Assembly: GCF_000518605.1 (NCBI RefSeq)
Contig: NZ_JADX01000017.1
Coordinates: forward strand, 1-64,000
Length of the DNA stretch: 64,000 nt
From: Shewanella fidelis ATCC BAA-318
Lineage (GTDB): Bacteria; Pseudomonadota; Gammaproteobacteria; Enterobacterales; Shewanellaceae
Direction: 5' to 3'
In this document: positions 49,457 through 57,978 of the stretch, piece after piece
How the letters are laid out: every line of letters starts with the position of its first letter
Numbering within the stretch: position 1 is the first letter of the stretch
Made by a program: the position numbers and the translations under genes
The notes under the pieces: generated by a model
Told to the model about the DNA's origin: nothing
Database searches by the model: none
The model's input: only the letters and a program-made list of their open reading frames with translations

Positions 49457-51637
49457 TCAAGCTTCTTTGCTGAGCGGCAGCGTTATGCTGATCTGTACTC
49501 CATTAATGACACCAGCTTTATCTTCAGTATTTGTTGCATATATTTTGCCATGGTGGAATTGGCAAATAAGTCGGGCGATATAAAGACCTAAGCCTAAATG
49601 GGGTTTGTCTTGTGATTTTTGCGCTCGCACCGATACCATAGATTCAAAAATTTGTTCCGCCATGTTGTCGGGCAGGGCTGGGCCTTGGTTACTGATTGAT
49701 AACTCTGCGAATTTACCTTTTGACTGTAATGAAACAGCAATAGGGCTGTGGTCATGGTTAAATTCTAACGCGTTAGCAATTAGCTTATCCATCAGCTGAG
49801 CAATATACTCAGGCACTCCTAAAACAGGGGTGGCACTTTGAGTAATGTCTAAGCTAAATTCCTGTGTTGGATAGGTCATTTGATAACCTTGCATACAGCC
49901 GCTAATCACCTTCTCTAACGGAAATACTGACGTTTCAGCATGGGATAAACTCTCTTCTAAACGGGTGGCTTCACTCATGTTATTAAGGATCATGTTGAGC
50001 CTATTGACGCCTTCTTGTGCACGATCAACATATTTACGGGTATCGGGATTAAGTTGTTGTAACCCAAGATGTTCCAACGATGAGCGTACGACTGCAACAG
50101 GTGTGCGCAATTCATGAGATAGTCTTGAAGACATATTCTCTAAATAATGAGTATATTGGCTTAAGCGACTGACGATGCTTGCAAAGCTACGCGATAAGTC
50201 CCCAATTTCATCTCGCACTTTTGAGCCTTGAATTTCATTTTTTATGCGACCTTGGCTGTCAATCGCTTGTTCAGCTTCGTCACGAAGTTTGCGAATACGG
50301 CTAGAGATATTTGAAGCAAAGAAAAACAGCGCTAATGTGCCCATGCTCATTACGGTTAAAATCACATTGAACAGCTTTTCTAGCGCTTTATTGCGTAGGG
50401 TTCGAATGCCGTGGGTCGTTTCTTCAGCGATCACTACACCCATCACCTTATCGTCGATCCAGATTGGGCTTGCGGCAGCGAGCACCACAGCTTTGCTGTC
50501 AGGAGTGAGACGCCAAGTCGAGCCTTGTTGACCTTTTAGTGCTTTAGTAATGTGACTTCCCTCAAGCACTGTTGAGTCTTGCAATGAGTCGATAAAGTCC
50601 TTTGCCGGAGTGGTTAAGATTTTATAATACAGCGGGTGCAGGTACTCTCGTTTGAATTTTCCCCAGCCTGAATCATCGTCCTTTTCCATTAGTGAGCGTG
50701 ACCACACGCTATTATCTGAACGAATATCGCCTGATTTGGCTAGTACTCGGCCGTGCTTATCAACGACCCAAATTCTCGAGCTATTGTGGCTCATGCCTTT
50801 AATGATACTTTCGATTTCTGGAGAGGGGACCAGAACAGTACCAAGCTTACTTACATCGTCGATAGCTGAGGTACCGACAACGGCATCGAGGGCACGGCTA
50901 TTAGGGTTATTGACGTCATAGACAGCAAAGCCTAGTTTACTGCCTACCATATTGAGCGGGATCCGTAACTCAACATTGTAGCCTTGTTTGCTCTTAGTCC
51001 ATTTACCTTGAATTTTGACCTCGGGAGTCACTGGTGTGGTTAATGCGGGATCTTCTGGTAGTTCAAACGCGCTGATCCAACCATCTTTTGTTGTGGCAAT
51101 AATGTAGCGCCGAAATTGGCCATCAGGTGCAAGCGTCGCGATGGCAATATGATCGTTTCTATCAATACTTAAACTATTTTTACCACGGTAAACTACGTGG
51201 GGATCACGCACTTCGAAAAATGCATAAAGATAACCCGCATATTTGCCGACCATATGGGTAAAACTAAGATTGAGAGGCAGATCCTCGTCACGTTTGTAGA
51301 TCTGATAATCAGCACCATAATTAAGCGTACGATGGCGGTAACTGCTCCAGTCCCCCAGTTTACCATCTAGCTGAATAGGTCCAGATAGCGGATAAGCATA
51401 GAGATCGCGACCCTTTTCAACTTGAGTTAAGAAGCTAGCCTGACTATCAAATAACTTAGGCCGTTCATGTAATGCTGTGGCTAGCGCTTGAGTGGTACCC
51501 TCAAGCGTTTTCTCTTGTCCATGACGCAGGTACTTTTCCATCTCCCATACATATTGGTAGCCTAACCAAGGTAGGCATAACAGGAATAGTGACAATACTG
51601 CGACTTTGGTACGCAGACCAATTGGCAAATTAAACAT
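49457..51637 (-). CDS. pdsS: PdsS, histidine kinase of the dedicated sortase system
   Basis: Membrane sensor kinase of about 726 residues. An N-terminal membrane segment (VAVLSLFLLCLPWLGY) leads to a large periplasmic region. Its first part, with IQLDGKLGDW followed by long beta-rich sequence, has the hallmark of a CBM9/DOMON-like carbohydrate- or ligand-binding fold. Next come a second sensor-like segment (RIWVVDKHGRVLAKSGDI), a second TM (VILTVMSMGTLALFFFA), HAMP, His-kinase box SHELRTPVAVVRSS and an ATPase domain ending LGLGLYIARLI. It matches the kinase of the proteobacterial dedicated sortase system. ATG 51637 is favoured over a TTG at 51667 lying inside a hairpin. Follows pdsR. Confidence 0.88.
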   Translation of the reverse strand: MFNLPIGLRTKVAVLSLFLLCLPWLGYQYVWEMEKYLRHGQEKTLEGTTQALATALHERPKLFDSQASFLTQVEKGRDLYAYPLSGPIQLDGKLGDWSSYRHRTLNYGADYQIYKRDEDLPLNLSFTHMVGKYAGYLYAFFEVRDPHVVYRGKNSLSIDRNDHIAIATLAPDGQFRRYIIATTKDGWISAFELPEDPALTTPVTPEVKIQGKWTKSKQGYNVELRIPLNMVGSKLGFAVYDVNNPNSRALDAVVGTSAIDDVSKLGTVLVPSPEIESIIKGMSHNSSRIWVVDKHGRVLAKSGDIRSDNSVWSRSLMEKDDDSGWGKFKREYLHPLYYKILTTPAKDFIDSLQDSTVLEGSHITKALKGQQGSTWRLTPDSKAVVLAAASPIWIDDKVMGVVIAEETTHGIRTLRNKALEKLFNVILTVMSMGTLALFFFASNISSRIRKLRDEAEQAIDSQGRIKNEIQGSKVRDEIGDLSRSFASIVSRLSQYTHYLENMSSRLSHELRTPVAVVRSSLEHLGLQQLNPDTRKYVDRAQEGVNRLNMILNNMSEATRLEESLSHAETSVFPLEKVISGCMQGYQMTYPTQEFSLDITQSATPVLGVPEYIAQLMDKLIANALEFNHDHSPIAVSLQSKGKFAELSISNQGPALPDNMAEQIFESMVSVRAQKSQDKPHLGLGLYIARLICQFHHGKIYATNTEDKAGVINGVQISITLPLSKEA

Positions 51638-51660
51638 GGTGTTACAAGTACCTAATTCAT

Positions 51661-51682
51661 CGCCCAATTTTATAACTGGGCG
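51661..51682 (-). promoter_or_regulatory. Hairpin between pdsR and pdsS
   Basis: CGCCCA and TGGGCG (with an AT-rich loop) form a short hairpin in the 51-base gap after the pdsR stop codon. It could be a weak attenuator or stability element; without a T-run it is unlikely to be a full terminator. Confidence 0.35.
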
Positions 51683-51688
51683 CTGTTA

Positions 51689-52381
51689 TTAACTGTGAGA
51701 GTCCCAGCGATAACCCATGCCGTATACCGTGTCGATACAGTCAAAGTTGGGATCTTGGGCGATAAATTTCTTTCGAATGCGCTTTACATGAGAGGTAATT
51801 GTTGAGTCATCAACAAAGATCTTGGCTTCTTGCATAAGTTCTTGACGCTGACGTACGTGGCCAGGACGTTTGGCAAGTGCATGAACCATCCAAAACTCTG
51901 TAACAGTGAGTTCGATCTGTACATTATTCCAAAACACCTGCATTCGATTGACATCGATTGTTAGCAAGCCGTGTTCGACCAAATGGCTTTCATCAATGGT
52001 GACATTTTTTAGATCAGAGCGTCTAAATAAGGCGGCTAGTCGAGCAATGAGATGAGGGAAACTAACATCTTTACTTAAGTAATCATCAGCGCCAAGGCGT
52101 AAGCCGCATACAGTATCAAAGTCGCTATCTCGTGCGGTTAAAAAGATAATCGGTAATGTGCTCGACATCGCTCGTAATGACTGACAAAGAGTAAAACCGC
52201 CATCAATCTCATTTTCAAGGCCAATATCAATAATTGCCAGATCGGGTAGGCGTGTATTAAAAGCTTGCATTGCTTGTGGGCGATTTGCATAAGCTTGCAC
52301 GCAGTAACCTTGCTGTTGTAGCACCTCTTTATAGTTCTCTCTAATTGCTGCTTCATCTTCAACTATTGCAATACGTTTCAT
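51689..52381 (-). CDS. pdsR: PdsR, OmpR-type response regulator
   Basis: DNA-binding response regulator of 230 residues. Receiver: acidic pair in IVEDEAAIREN, phospho-Asp in LAIIDIGLE, conserved Thr/Lys in IFLTARDSD and LSKDVS. C-terminal winged helix has LTVTEFWMVHALAKRPGHVRQRQELMQEA split as recognition region, and STITSHVKRIRKKF as the DNA helix, typical of OmpR/PhoB. It is the cognate regulator of PdsS and divergent from pdsO. Candidate repeats for it lie in the shared promoter (52462-52499). Confidence 0.9.
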   Translation of the reverse strand: MKRIAIVEDEAAIRENYKEVLQQQGYCVQAYANRPQAMQAFNTRLPDLAIIDIGLENEIDGGFTLCQSLRAMSSTLPIIFLTARDSDFDTVCGLRLGADDYLSKDVSFPHLIARLAALFRRSDLKNVTIDESHLVEHGLLTIDVNRMQVFWNNVQIELTVTEFWMVHALAKRPGHVRQRQELMQEAKIFVDDSTITSHVKRIRKKFIAQDPNFDCIDTVYGMGYRWDSHS

Positions 52382-52461
52382 GGTGTCTTTATTTGGGTTT
52401 AACTGTCTAATTGATTGTGACTATACAGGAAAATGACTTGGTTTGAAGTCACAAGCAGTGA

Positions 52462-52499
52462 TTGCCATATTGTTGCCACAATTGAACTGCAAATCGCCA
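52462..52499. promoter_or_regulatory. Candidate PdsR repeats in the pdsR/pdsO gap
   Basis: TTGCCA at 52462-52467 and 52473-52478 (spacing 11) and TCGCCA at 52494-52499 (21 further) form a direct-repeat series on helical phase, the arrangement bound by OmpR/PhoB proteins. The second overlaps a small palindrome ATTGT-TGCC-ACAAT. Assignment to PdsR is inference. Confidence 0.4.
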
Positions 52500-52625
52500 T
52501 TTTTGCTCCCCTTAAAAGCCATTTCGATCCGTTTTAATAGCCCCATCGAAACCATAACGCTTAACAAATTAATTTAACGAGCGGTTTTTAATCATCGAAT
52601 AGAACAAACACCTAAGGGGAACATT

Positions 52626-53372
52626 ATGAAAAAGCAACTTATCTCTACTCTTGTTATCGGCGCATTAGTATTTTCAACTCAGGCCAGCGCAGAACAAAGT
52701 GTTGTGTCTGAACGTAATAACAATGAAGAATTAATCGGCCTTACATCAGGAATTGTACTTGGCGCAGTGGTCGGTGGGCCTGTTGGTGCCATTGTTGGTG
52801 CATTTACTGGAACCTTAGTGGGGAAATCTGTCGGTGATGATGATGAACTGCAAATGCAGCAAGCCATGCTAGATGAAAAACAGCAGCAATTAACGGCATT
52901 GAATCAGCAAAATGAATCATTGGTTGAATTGTCTGAGCAATATGAACAAGCGCAGCAACAATTAACCAGTTTGAAAATGGCACAGGAGCAAAAGTTAACT
53001 GAATTAGCTTTAGGTTTAAACGTCCAGTTTAAAACGGGTTCATCAACCATAGAGCCGCACTTTCAAAGCCAATTAAATGATATTGCTTATGCCATGTCTT
53101 TATCACCTGAGTTAACCCTTGATTTAACTGGATACGCTGACCGTCGTGGAGACGGTGATTATAACCAAGCTCTATCTGAGCAGCGTGTCGCTGAAGTAAA
53201 AAACTATTTGGTAGCCCAAGGTGTTGATGAAGAGCGCTTACATAAACAAGCCTTTGGTGACTCTTCTCCATTAATGGCGGAGCAAAGTTTTGAAAATGAT
53301 TTCTTTGATCGCCGTGTGACGCTGAAGCTGCAGAATCAAGCTGGCTCACTTGCAGCAATTTCAGCGAAGTAA
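52626..53372 (+). CDS. pdsO: PdsO, sortase-associated OmpA-like protein
   Basis: Envelope protein of 248 residues. Signal peptide 1-about 22 (TQASA|EQ). A glycine-zipper hydrophobic segment GIVLGAVVGGPVGAIVGAF and GTLVGKSVG at about 42-70 suggests membrane insertion. A glutamine-rich coiled coil (about 78-120) follows, then an OmpA C-terminal peptidoglycan-binding domain with LTGYADRRGDGDYNQALSEQRV and FFDRRVTLKL. It matches the OmpA-like component of the dedicated sortase locus. It starts the plus-strand pdsO-target-sortase operon, and may tether the sorted protein or sortase to the wall; the mechanism is not known to me. Confidence 0.88.
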   Translation: MKKQLISTLVIGALVFSTQASAEQSVVSERNNNEELIGLTSGIVLGAVVGGPVGAIVGAFTGTLVGKSVGDDDELQMQQAMLDEKQQQLTALNQQNESLVELSEQYEQAQQQLTSLKMAQEQKLTELALGLNVQFKTGSSTIEPHFQSQLNDIAYAMSLSPELTLDLTGYADRRGDGDYNQALSEQRVAEVKNYLVAQGVDEERLHKQAFGDSSPLMAEQSFENDFFDRRVTLKLQNQAGSLAAISAK

Positions 53373-53466
53373 ATGGATGACTCGAGTGAACTTGCTATGT
53401 CTGTTAATGAGCAACCGGTGAGTTCACTTGAAACCCGCTTTGGGTTGGCAAGGATAAGGAATAAAA

Positions 53467-55830
53467 ATGGCAGGCTATTTTACTATCAACTCTACGCCTA
53501 TTGTACTGGAGTATTTGCAGCAAGCAGTTGCAGACATAAAGCAGAAATTGGCAGGGTTTAGCAAACTCAAAATCACGGCAAAATTTACTTTTTCAGTAGC
53601 GATTACAGTGCTATCCCATAATGCGCTTGCGTTAACAACGACAGAGGGAGGAGCAATAGATTCGATCACTCAGGGCACTTTGGTTTTTGCTAACCAGCGT
53701 GGTGAGCTCTCTTTGGCATTACCGATGAAAACAGAAGTGAATATGCAAGTCTCAGGCTGGACTAATCGTGTTGCAGTTCGTCACCAGTTTACTAATAACT
53801 CAACAGAGTGGGTTAATGGGCAGTATTTATTTCCATTGCCAAATGAAGCTGCTGTCGATCAACTAAAGCTACATATTGGCGACAGGATAATCGAAGGGCA
53901 GATCCAACCGAAAGCAAAAGCGAAGGCGATATACAATCAAGCTAAATCTCAAGGTAAACAAGCTAGCTTACTTGAACAACGGCGTGCAAATATTTTTAGC
54001 GCCAAGGTGGCTAATTTAGCACCGGGACAAACCTTGGTTGTAGAGCTGACTTATCAAGAAACACTCAGTTATCGTGATGGCGAGTTTAGTTTACGTTTTC
54101 CGATGGTTGTTGCTCCCCGCTATGCACCAACTGCAGAACCAGTTTCTCAACCTGCACTAAATAGCCAGCGTACAGAGAATCCACAGAGTTTAGCTCAAGA
54201 AATTATGACCAGAATTAAACCACAAGAGGTGGCACAGTATTACCAGTTACAGCACGGCAACAGGCATACGTTAGCTGAACCAAACTCATTAGCAACAGAA
54301 TCAAGCTTATTGTCAGCTAAGGCACTTCATCAAAGTGTTAGCCCCCTTGTTACCGAAGGCAGTGTCCGTGATAGCAATCTGGTGTCTATTAAGGTTAAGT
54401 TTGATAGCGCTATGGCAGTAGAGCACATTGTTAGTCCTTACCATGAGGTAAATATCAATATGGTTGACGATGCTGCTGCACTGGTCAGTTTGCAAAGCGA
54501 TGCGGTTGCAAATCGTGACTTTGTGCTAACTTGGAAACCTGTACAAGGTAATGAACCACTCGCCGCTGTGTTTTCTCAACAAGGTAAAACTCATCAAACA
54601 AAGACTCAAACTAATCACGTTACTGAGATGGATAAGCGTGTTTCCAGAAACGCTGAACATTATGCGTTGGTGATGTTAATGCCGCCTCAAGCAGGTGTTG
54701 AACAAAGCAGCATTATTGCAAGAGAGCTTATTTTAGTTATAGATACCTCAGGCTCTATGTCTGGAGATGCCATTGAGCAAGCAAAGTCGGCAATTAAGCA
54801 GGCTTTGGCTGGCTTAAGGCCGCAAGATAGCTTCAACATTTTGCAGTTTAATTCTAGGGTGTCTAAATGGTCTAAGCACGCAATGCCTGCTACTGCCAAT
54901 AATATTGGCAGTGCTCAAAATTATATTAATCACTTGCATGCAGATGGTGGCACAGAGATGTCGCTTGCCTTGGATGCAGCGCTAAAGCAGCCACAGAAAA
55001 GCGATTTCAACCATTCGCACACTATTAGGCAAGTGTTATTTATTACCGATGGAGCTGTTGCAAATGAGTCTGCGCTGTTTCAACAAATAGCGGATCAGTT
55101 AGCCGATAGTCGATTATTCACGATAGGTATTGGTTCTGCGCCTAATGCACACTTTATGCAGCGAGCGGCAGAGCTGGGACGCGGAACATACACTTATATA
55201 GGTAAAATGGATGAAGTAAACCATAAAGTGGTAAAGCTGCTTGAAAAGATAGAGAAGCCGCAAGTAACAGATGTGGATCTTAGATTTAGTGATGGTAGCG
55301 TGCCAGATTATTGGCCAGTCAATATTCCAGATCTTTATGCCGACGAGCCTGTTTTAGTTGCTGTTCGCATTCCAAGTTATGTTAGCAATGATTTAATGAT
55401 AGAAGGGCAGTTAGCCGGTAACTTTTGGCAGCGACAGTTAGCGCTAACGAAAAGCGAAGGTGCTAAAGGGTTAGATTTAGTTTGGGCGCGTAAGCAGATA
55501 GCAGCATTAGAGTTGACTAAGCAGAGTGCCAATAAAGCGCGCATTGAGAAGCAAATTACGGCAATAGCGATGAATTTTCACATTATGAGTGCGTATACCA
55601 GTTTGGTGGCAGTTGATGTTACGCCAGTGAGGCCACAAGGTTTACCTGCGATTGATGCGAATGTAGAGCAACATTTACCTCACGGCTGGCACAGAAATCT
55701 AATTGGACTTAAGCAAACCTTGCCGCAAACAGGAACCAATAGTTATGTATTACTGATTTTTGGCAGCATGCTGTTGTTATTGGCACTGTTATACCGTTTG
55801 TCGTTTGTTAGAGCTAACGCTGATGAGTAA
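53467..55830 (+). CDS. Sortase substrate: VIT/vWA surface protein with LPQTG tail
   Basis: Predicted envelope or surface protein of 787 residues. A hydrophobic signal-like segment (FTFSVAITVLSHNALA) follows a 37-residue N-terminal extension. A VIT domain covers about 75-205, with YLFPLPNEAAVDQL and LLEQRRANIFSAKVANLAPG. A vWA domain has the MIDAS DTSGSMS at Asp426 and a second metal-site stretch ITDGAVANE. The C-terminus is a textbook sorting signal: LPQTG at residues 752-756, a hydrophobic segment and a tail with arginines (RLSFVR). It matches the marine proteobacterial sortase target family. It overlaps the sortase start by eight bases, so the two are translationally coupled; it is probably the sole substrate. 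Confidence 0.93.
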   Translation: MAGYFTINSTPIVLEYLQQAVADIKQKLAGFSKLKITAKFTFSVAITVLSHNALALTTTEGGAIDSITQGTLVFANQRGELSLALPMKTEVNMQVSGWTNRVAVRHQFTNNSTEWVNGQYLFPLPNEAAVDQLKLHIGDRIIEGQIQPKAKAKAIYNQAKSQGKQASLLEQRRANIFSAKVANLAPGQTLVVELTYQETLSYRDGEFSLRFPMVVAPRYAPTAEPVSQPALNSQRTENPQSLAQEIMTRIKPQEVAQYYQLQHGNRHTLAEPNSLATESSLLSAKALHQSVSPLVTEGSVRDSNLVSIKVKFDSAMAVEHIVSPYHEVNINMVDDAAALVSLQSDAVANRDFVLTWKPVQGNEPLAAVFSQQGKTHQTKTQTNHVTEMDKRVSRNAEHYALVMLMPPQAGVEQSSIIARELILVIDTSGSMSGDAIEQAKSAIKQALAGLRPQDSFNILQFNSRVSKWSKHAMPATANNIGSAQNYINHLHADGGTEMSLALDAALKQPQKSDFNHSHTIRQVLFITDGAVANESALFQQIADQLADSRLFTIGIGSAPNAHFMQRAAELGRGTYTYIGKMDEVNHKVVKLLEKIEKPQVTDVDLRFSDGSVPDYWPVNIPDLYADEPVLVAVRIPSYVSNDLMIEGQLAGNFWQRQLALTKSEGAKGLDLVWARKQIAALELTKQSANKARIEKQITAIAMNFHIMSAYTSLVAVDVTPVRPQGLPAIDANVEQHLPHGWHRNLIGLKQTLPQTGTNSYVLLIFGSMLLLLALLYRLSFVRANADE

Positions 55831-56518
55831 CGTTAGCGGATCTTATTGCCAGTGGAATAGGCGCCAATACACTCGTAAAAGTAGCAAGCTTGCCACTGCT
55901 GGTGGCAGGAAGCGCCGCTTACATAGAACTTGTTGTTGGTTGCTATTGTTAGGCGGCGCGCTATTAATTGCACAAGGTGGATATATGCAAGCTAAAGCAC
56001 ATTTTGCACAGTTTTTAATTCAGCAAGCGTGGCTGAAAACGCTACAGGATAGGCAACCCCACAAACCATGGTCATGGGCGGATACACACCCCGTTGCTAA
56101 GATGGATTTCCTCGAGGGAAATATGAGTGACGTTGCTCTGGAACATCAGCCCGTTAATGGCGATAGTTTATATGTTCTCGCTGGTGCGTCAGGTCGAAAT
56201 CTGGCATTTGGACCGGCACAAATGCTATCGTCGGCAAATATCAATACCCGCGGAAATACGGTTATTGCCGGCCATAGGGATACCCATTTCTCTCGGCTTG
56301 AAGCTATTAAGTTAGGTCAACTTATTCGTTTGCAAAATGCCACAGGAAAAACGCTCGTGTACAAAGTAACCAAAGCTGAAGTGGTCCATGAATCAGATAT
56401 GAGCGTGACAGAAGATAGCGGGGAAAGTGTATTAACACTGGTGACGTGTTATCCCTTTGGGGCGCAGTTTGCAGGAGGTGAGCAGCGCTTTGTTGTGCAA
56501 GCGACACCAATTAACTAA
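55823..56518 (+). CDS. Class GN sortase
   Basis: Membrane-anchored transpeptidase of about 231 residues. A single N-terminal TM (LLLLGGALLIAQGGY, about 39-55) is followed by the sortase barrel. The catalytic triad is visible as His151 in VIAGHRDTH, Cys209 in TLVTCYPF and Arg222 in GEQRFVV. The class GN form is the sortase confined to proteobacteria with one adjacent target. The nucleophile to which the LPQT peptide is transferred in this envelope is not known. The start is ATG 55823, which overlaps the target's stop (GATGAGTAA); a longer frame from 55760 is within the target coding sequence. Confidence 0.92.
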   Translation: MSNVSGSYCQWNRRQYTRKSSKLATAGGRKRRLHRTCCWLLLLGGALLIAQGGYMQAKAHFAQFLIQQAWLKTLQDRQPHKPWSWADTHPVAKMDFLEGNMSDVALEHQPVNGDSLYVLAGASGRNLAFGPAQMLSSANINTRGNTVIAGHRDTHFSRLEAIKLGQLIRLQNATGKTLVYKVTKAEVVHESDMSVTEDSGESVLTLVTCYPFGAQFAGGEQRFVVQATPIN

Positions 56519-56563
56519 AGTGGCTTAGTTGAGTTGAATGTTATGGTCATGAATGACTAAAGC

Positions 56564-56606
56564 TTAATCTGCTGAATTGATGCGGCATCAATACAGCAGA
56601 TTTAGT
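56564..56606. terminator. Long hairpin between sortase and diguanylate cyclase
   Basis: AATCTGCTG-aa-TTGATG pairs with CATCAA-ta-CAGCAGATT around loop CGG, a 15-bp stem with one internal mismatch pair. It lies between convergent genes; the T-run is weak, so terminator function is likely but not certain. Confidence 0.6.
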
Positions 56607-56644
56607 TTAGGCCAATTTGCTACTTCAATTTAATAGTGAATTGG

Positions 56645-57664
56645 CTAAATTGGCATAACACGATTGCGGCCTAGCCGTTTAGCTTCATAAAGTTGTTTAT
56701 CTGCACGTTCAATTAACGAGCTGTCACTGTCATTTGTTTTATATTCAGCAACACCAAATGAAGCCGTTATCTTATTGATTGTGGTGCCTTTACGTTTATC
56801 TTTTAACAGTAGCTTCTCTAAGCTTCTGCGCATGGACTCAGCAAGGTGGCGTGCGCGTCTTATTTCAGATTTTGCTACGATTAAGGCGAACTCCTCACCG
56901 CCAAAACGATAGAGTTTGGTACCATCTTGGCAAGACTCTTCTAATCGTTTACTGACACTTTTGAGTACATGATCACCTAATTGATGGCCGTATGTATCGT
57001 TAAAGACTTTAAAATGATCGATATCCGCAATAATCAAACACAGGCCATCGGGCTGTTGTTCAACCATAGCTTTGAGATCGTTGTTAAATGCTCGGCGGTT
57101 TAATGAGTTAGTTAATGCATCAAACAGCATTTCGTGTTCCGATTGCTTTAACTGATGTTTCAAACTGTCGATTTCAGCTTGTGCCTTGGCTAACTGCTCT
57201 GAAAAGTGTTTTGCACTTGCTCTGATCTCGTTAGAATCTTGAACTAAGTTTTTTACGACGCTGAGCACTTCTTCAATAGTAAAACCGTCATTTTCGATTT
57301 TATGAAGTTTGGTATAACTTTTGTCTATTTTATGTTGGAACTGATCTGCATCGAAATTGGTATCTTTTAGCGATTGCGAAAGCTCGGTGACCATAGCATC
57401 GAGATTCTGGCGCATATCGACCAGATCAAGCTCAACGGGATCAGATAAAAACTCGCGATAAAGTCGCTCACTTTGGCTAGGCGGGCAAGTACTGTACTGG
57501 CTAACAACGTTATCTAAGTGTTGGTTTAGTGATGGACTTTTCTCGCCAACATAGGCATACCAAAGTGCATAGTTGGTTGGTGTAGTAGGTATTTGATGCT
57601 TGAGCATTAAGGGAATTGCTTTCTTTAACTTAGCCGCAGATTCCTTTAGCAGTGGACTCGCCAT
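56645..57664 (-). CDS. Diguanylate cyclase (GGEEF), soluble
   Basis: Synthesises cyclic di-GMP from GTP. 339 residues without membrane segments. The C-terminal GGDEF domain has FDALTNSLNRRAF, DIDHFKVFNDTYGHQLGD and the active site RFGGEEF. The N-terminal about 160 residues, beginning MASPLLKESAAKLKKAIPLM and TTPTNYALWYAYVG, are helical with a coiled coil and are not a recognised sensor. The RxxD inhibitory site expected six residues before GGEEF is absent (the stretch reads QDGT), suggesting reduced product inhibition. Confidence 0.88.
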   Translation of the reverse strand: MASPLLKESAAKLKKAIPLMLKHQIPTTPTNYALWYAYVGEKSPSLNQHLDNVVSQYSTCPPSQSERLYREFLSDPVELDLVDMRQNLDAMVTELSQSLKDTNFDADQFQHKIDKSYTKLHKIENDGFTIEEVLSVVKNLVQDSNEIRASAKHFSEQLAKAQAEIDSLKHQLKQSEHEMLFDALTNSLNRRAFNNDLKAMVEQQPDGLCLIIADIDHFKVFNDTYGHQLGDHVLKSVSKRLEESCQDGTKLYRFGGEEFALIVAKSEIRRARHLAESMRRSLEKLLLKDKRKGTTINKITASFGVAEYKTNDSDSSLIERADKQLYEAKRLGRNRVMPI

Positions 57665-57978
57665 TGTTATCCTTTATCTACATATCTTTACTGAGCGTAT
57701 TTATGCAAAGGGCTTTGCTTACGCTATTTATATAATGATTGCATTCTATTATGTTTTTTATACCAATCAGTATAAGAATTTGATCAATTCAGAACGAATG
57801 TTGGCAAAATAAATCAAAGCGAATAGCTGCAATAATGGTTATTCCCTTAAAGCCAAAAGCGCCTTGATGGTAGATTTTTTAGATTGACAGGGGATAACAC
57901 CGTCTTCAACAGACAATACTTTACCCAAAAATTGAACCTTACAGATAGAAAGCTTGTTACTGGTATTAAAGCTGAAAT
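57665..57978. other. Gap between diguanylate cyclase and outer-membrane barrel
   Basis: About 310 bases; the central part is the truncated MITE copy. The remainder is AT-rich with no site recognised. Confidence 0.45.
57760..57880. repeat. MITE-like repeat, truncated copy 3
   Basis: The left end TATACCAATCAGTATAAGAA and the following GATCAATTCAGAACGAATG stretch match copies 1 and 2 with several differences, continuing to GCCAAAAGCGCC. Similarity then fades and no right terminal repeat is found. A relic. Confidence 0.65.

Noticed and set aside
53029..53358. 109-codon frame antisense to pdsO
   Set aside because: It is a shadow of the OmpA domain codons, with no ribosome site or recognisable product.
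53373..53561. 62-codon frame between pdsO and the sortase substrate
   Set aside because: It overlaps the substrate start in another frame and lacks a convincing ribosome site and similarity. The 94-base gap is better read as leader sequence.
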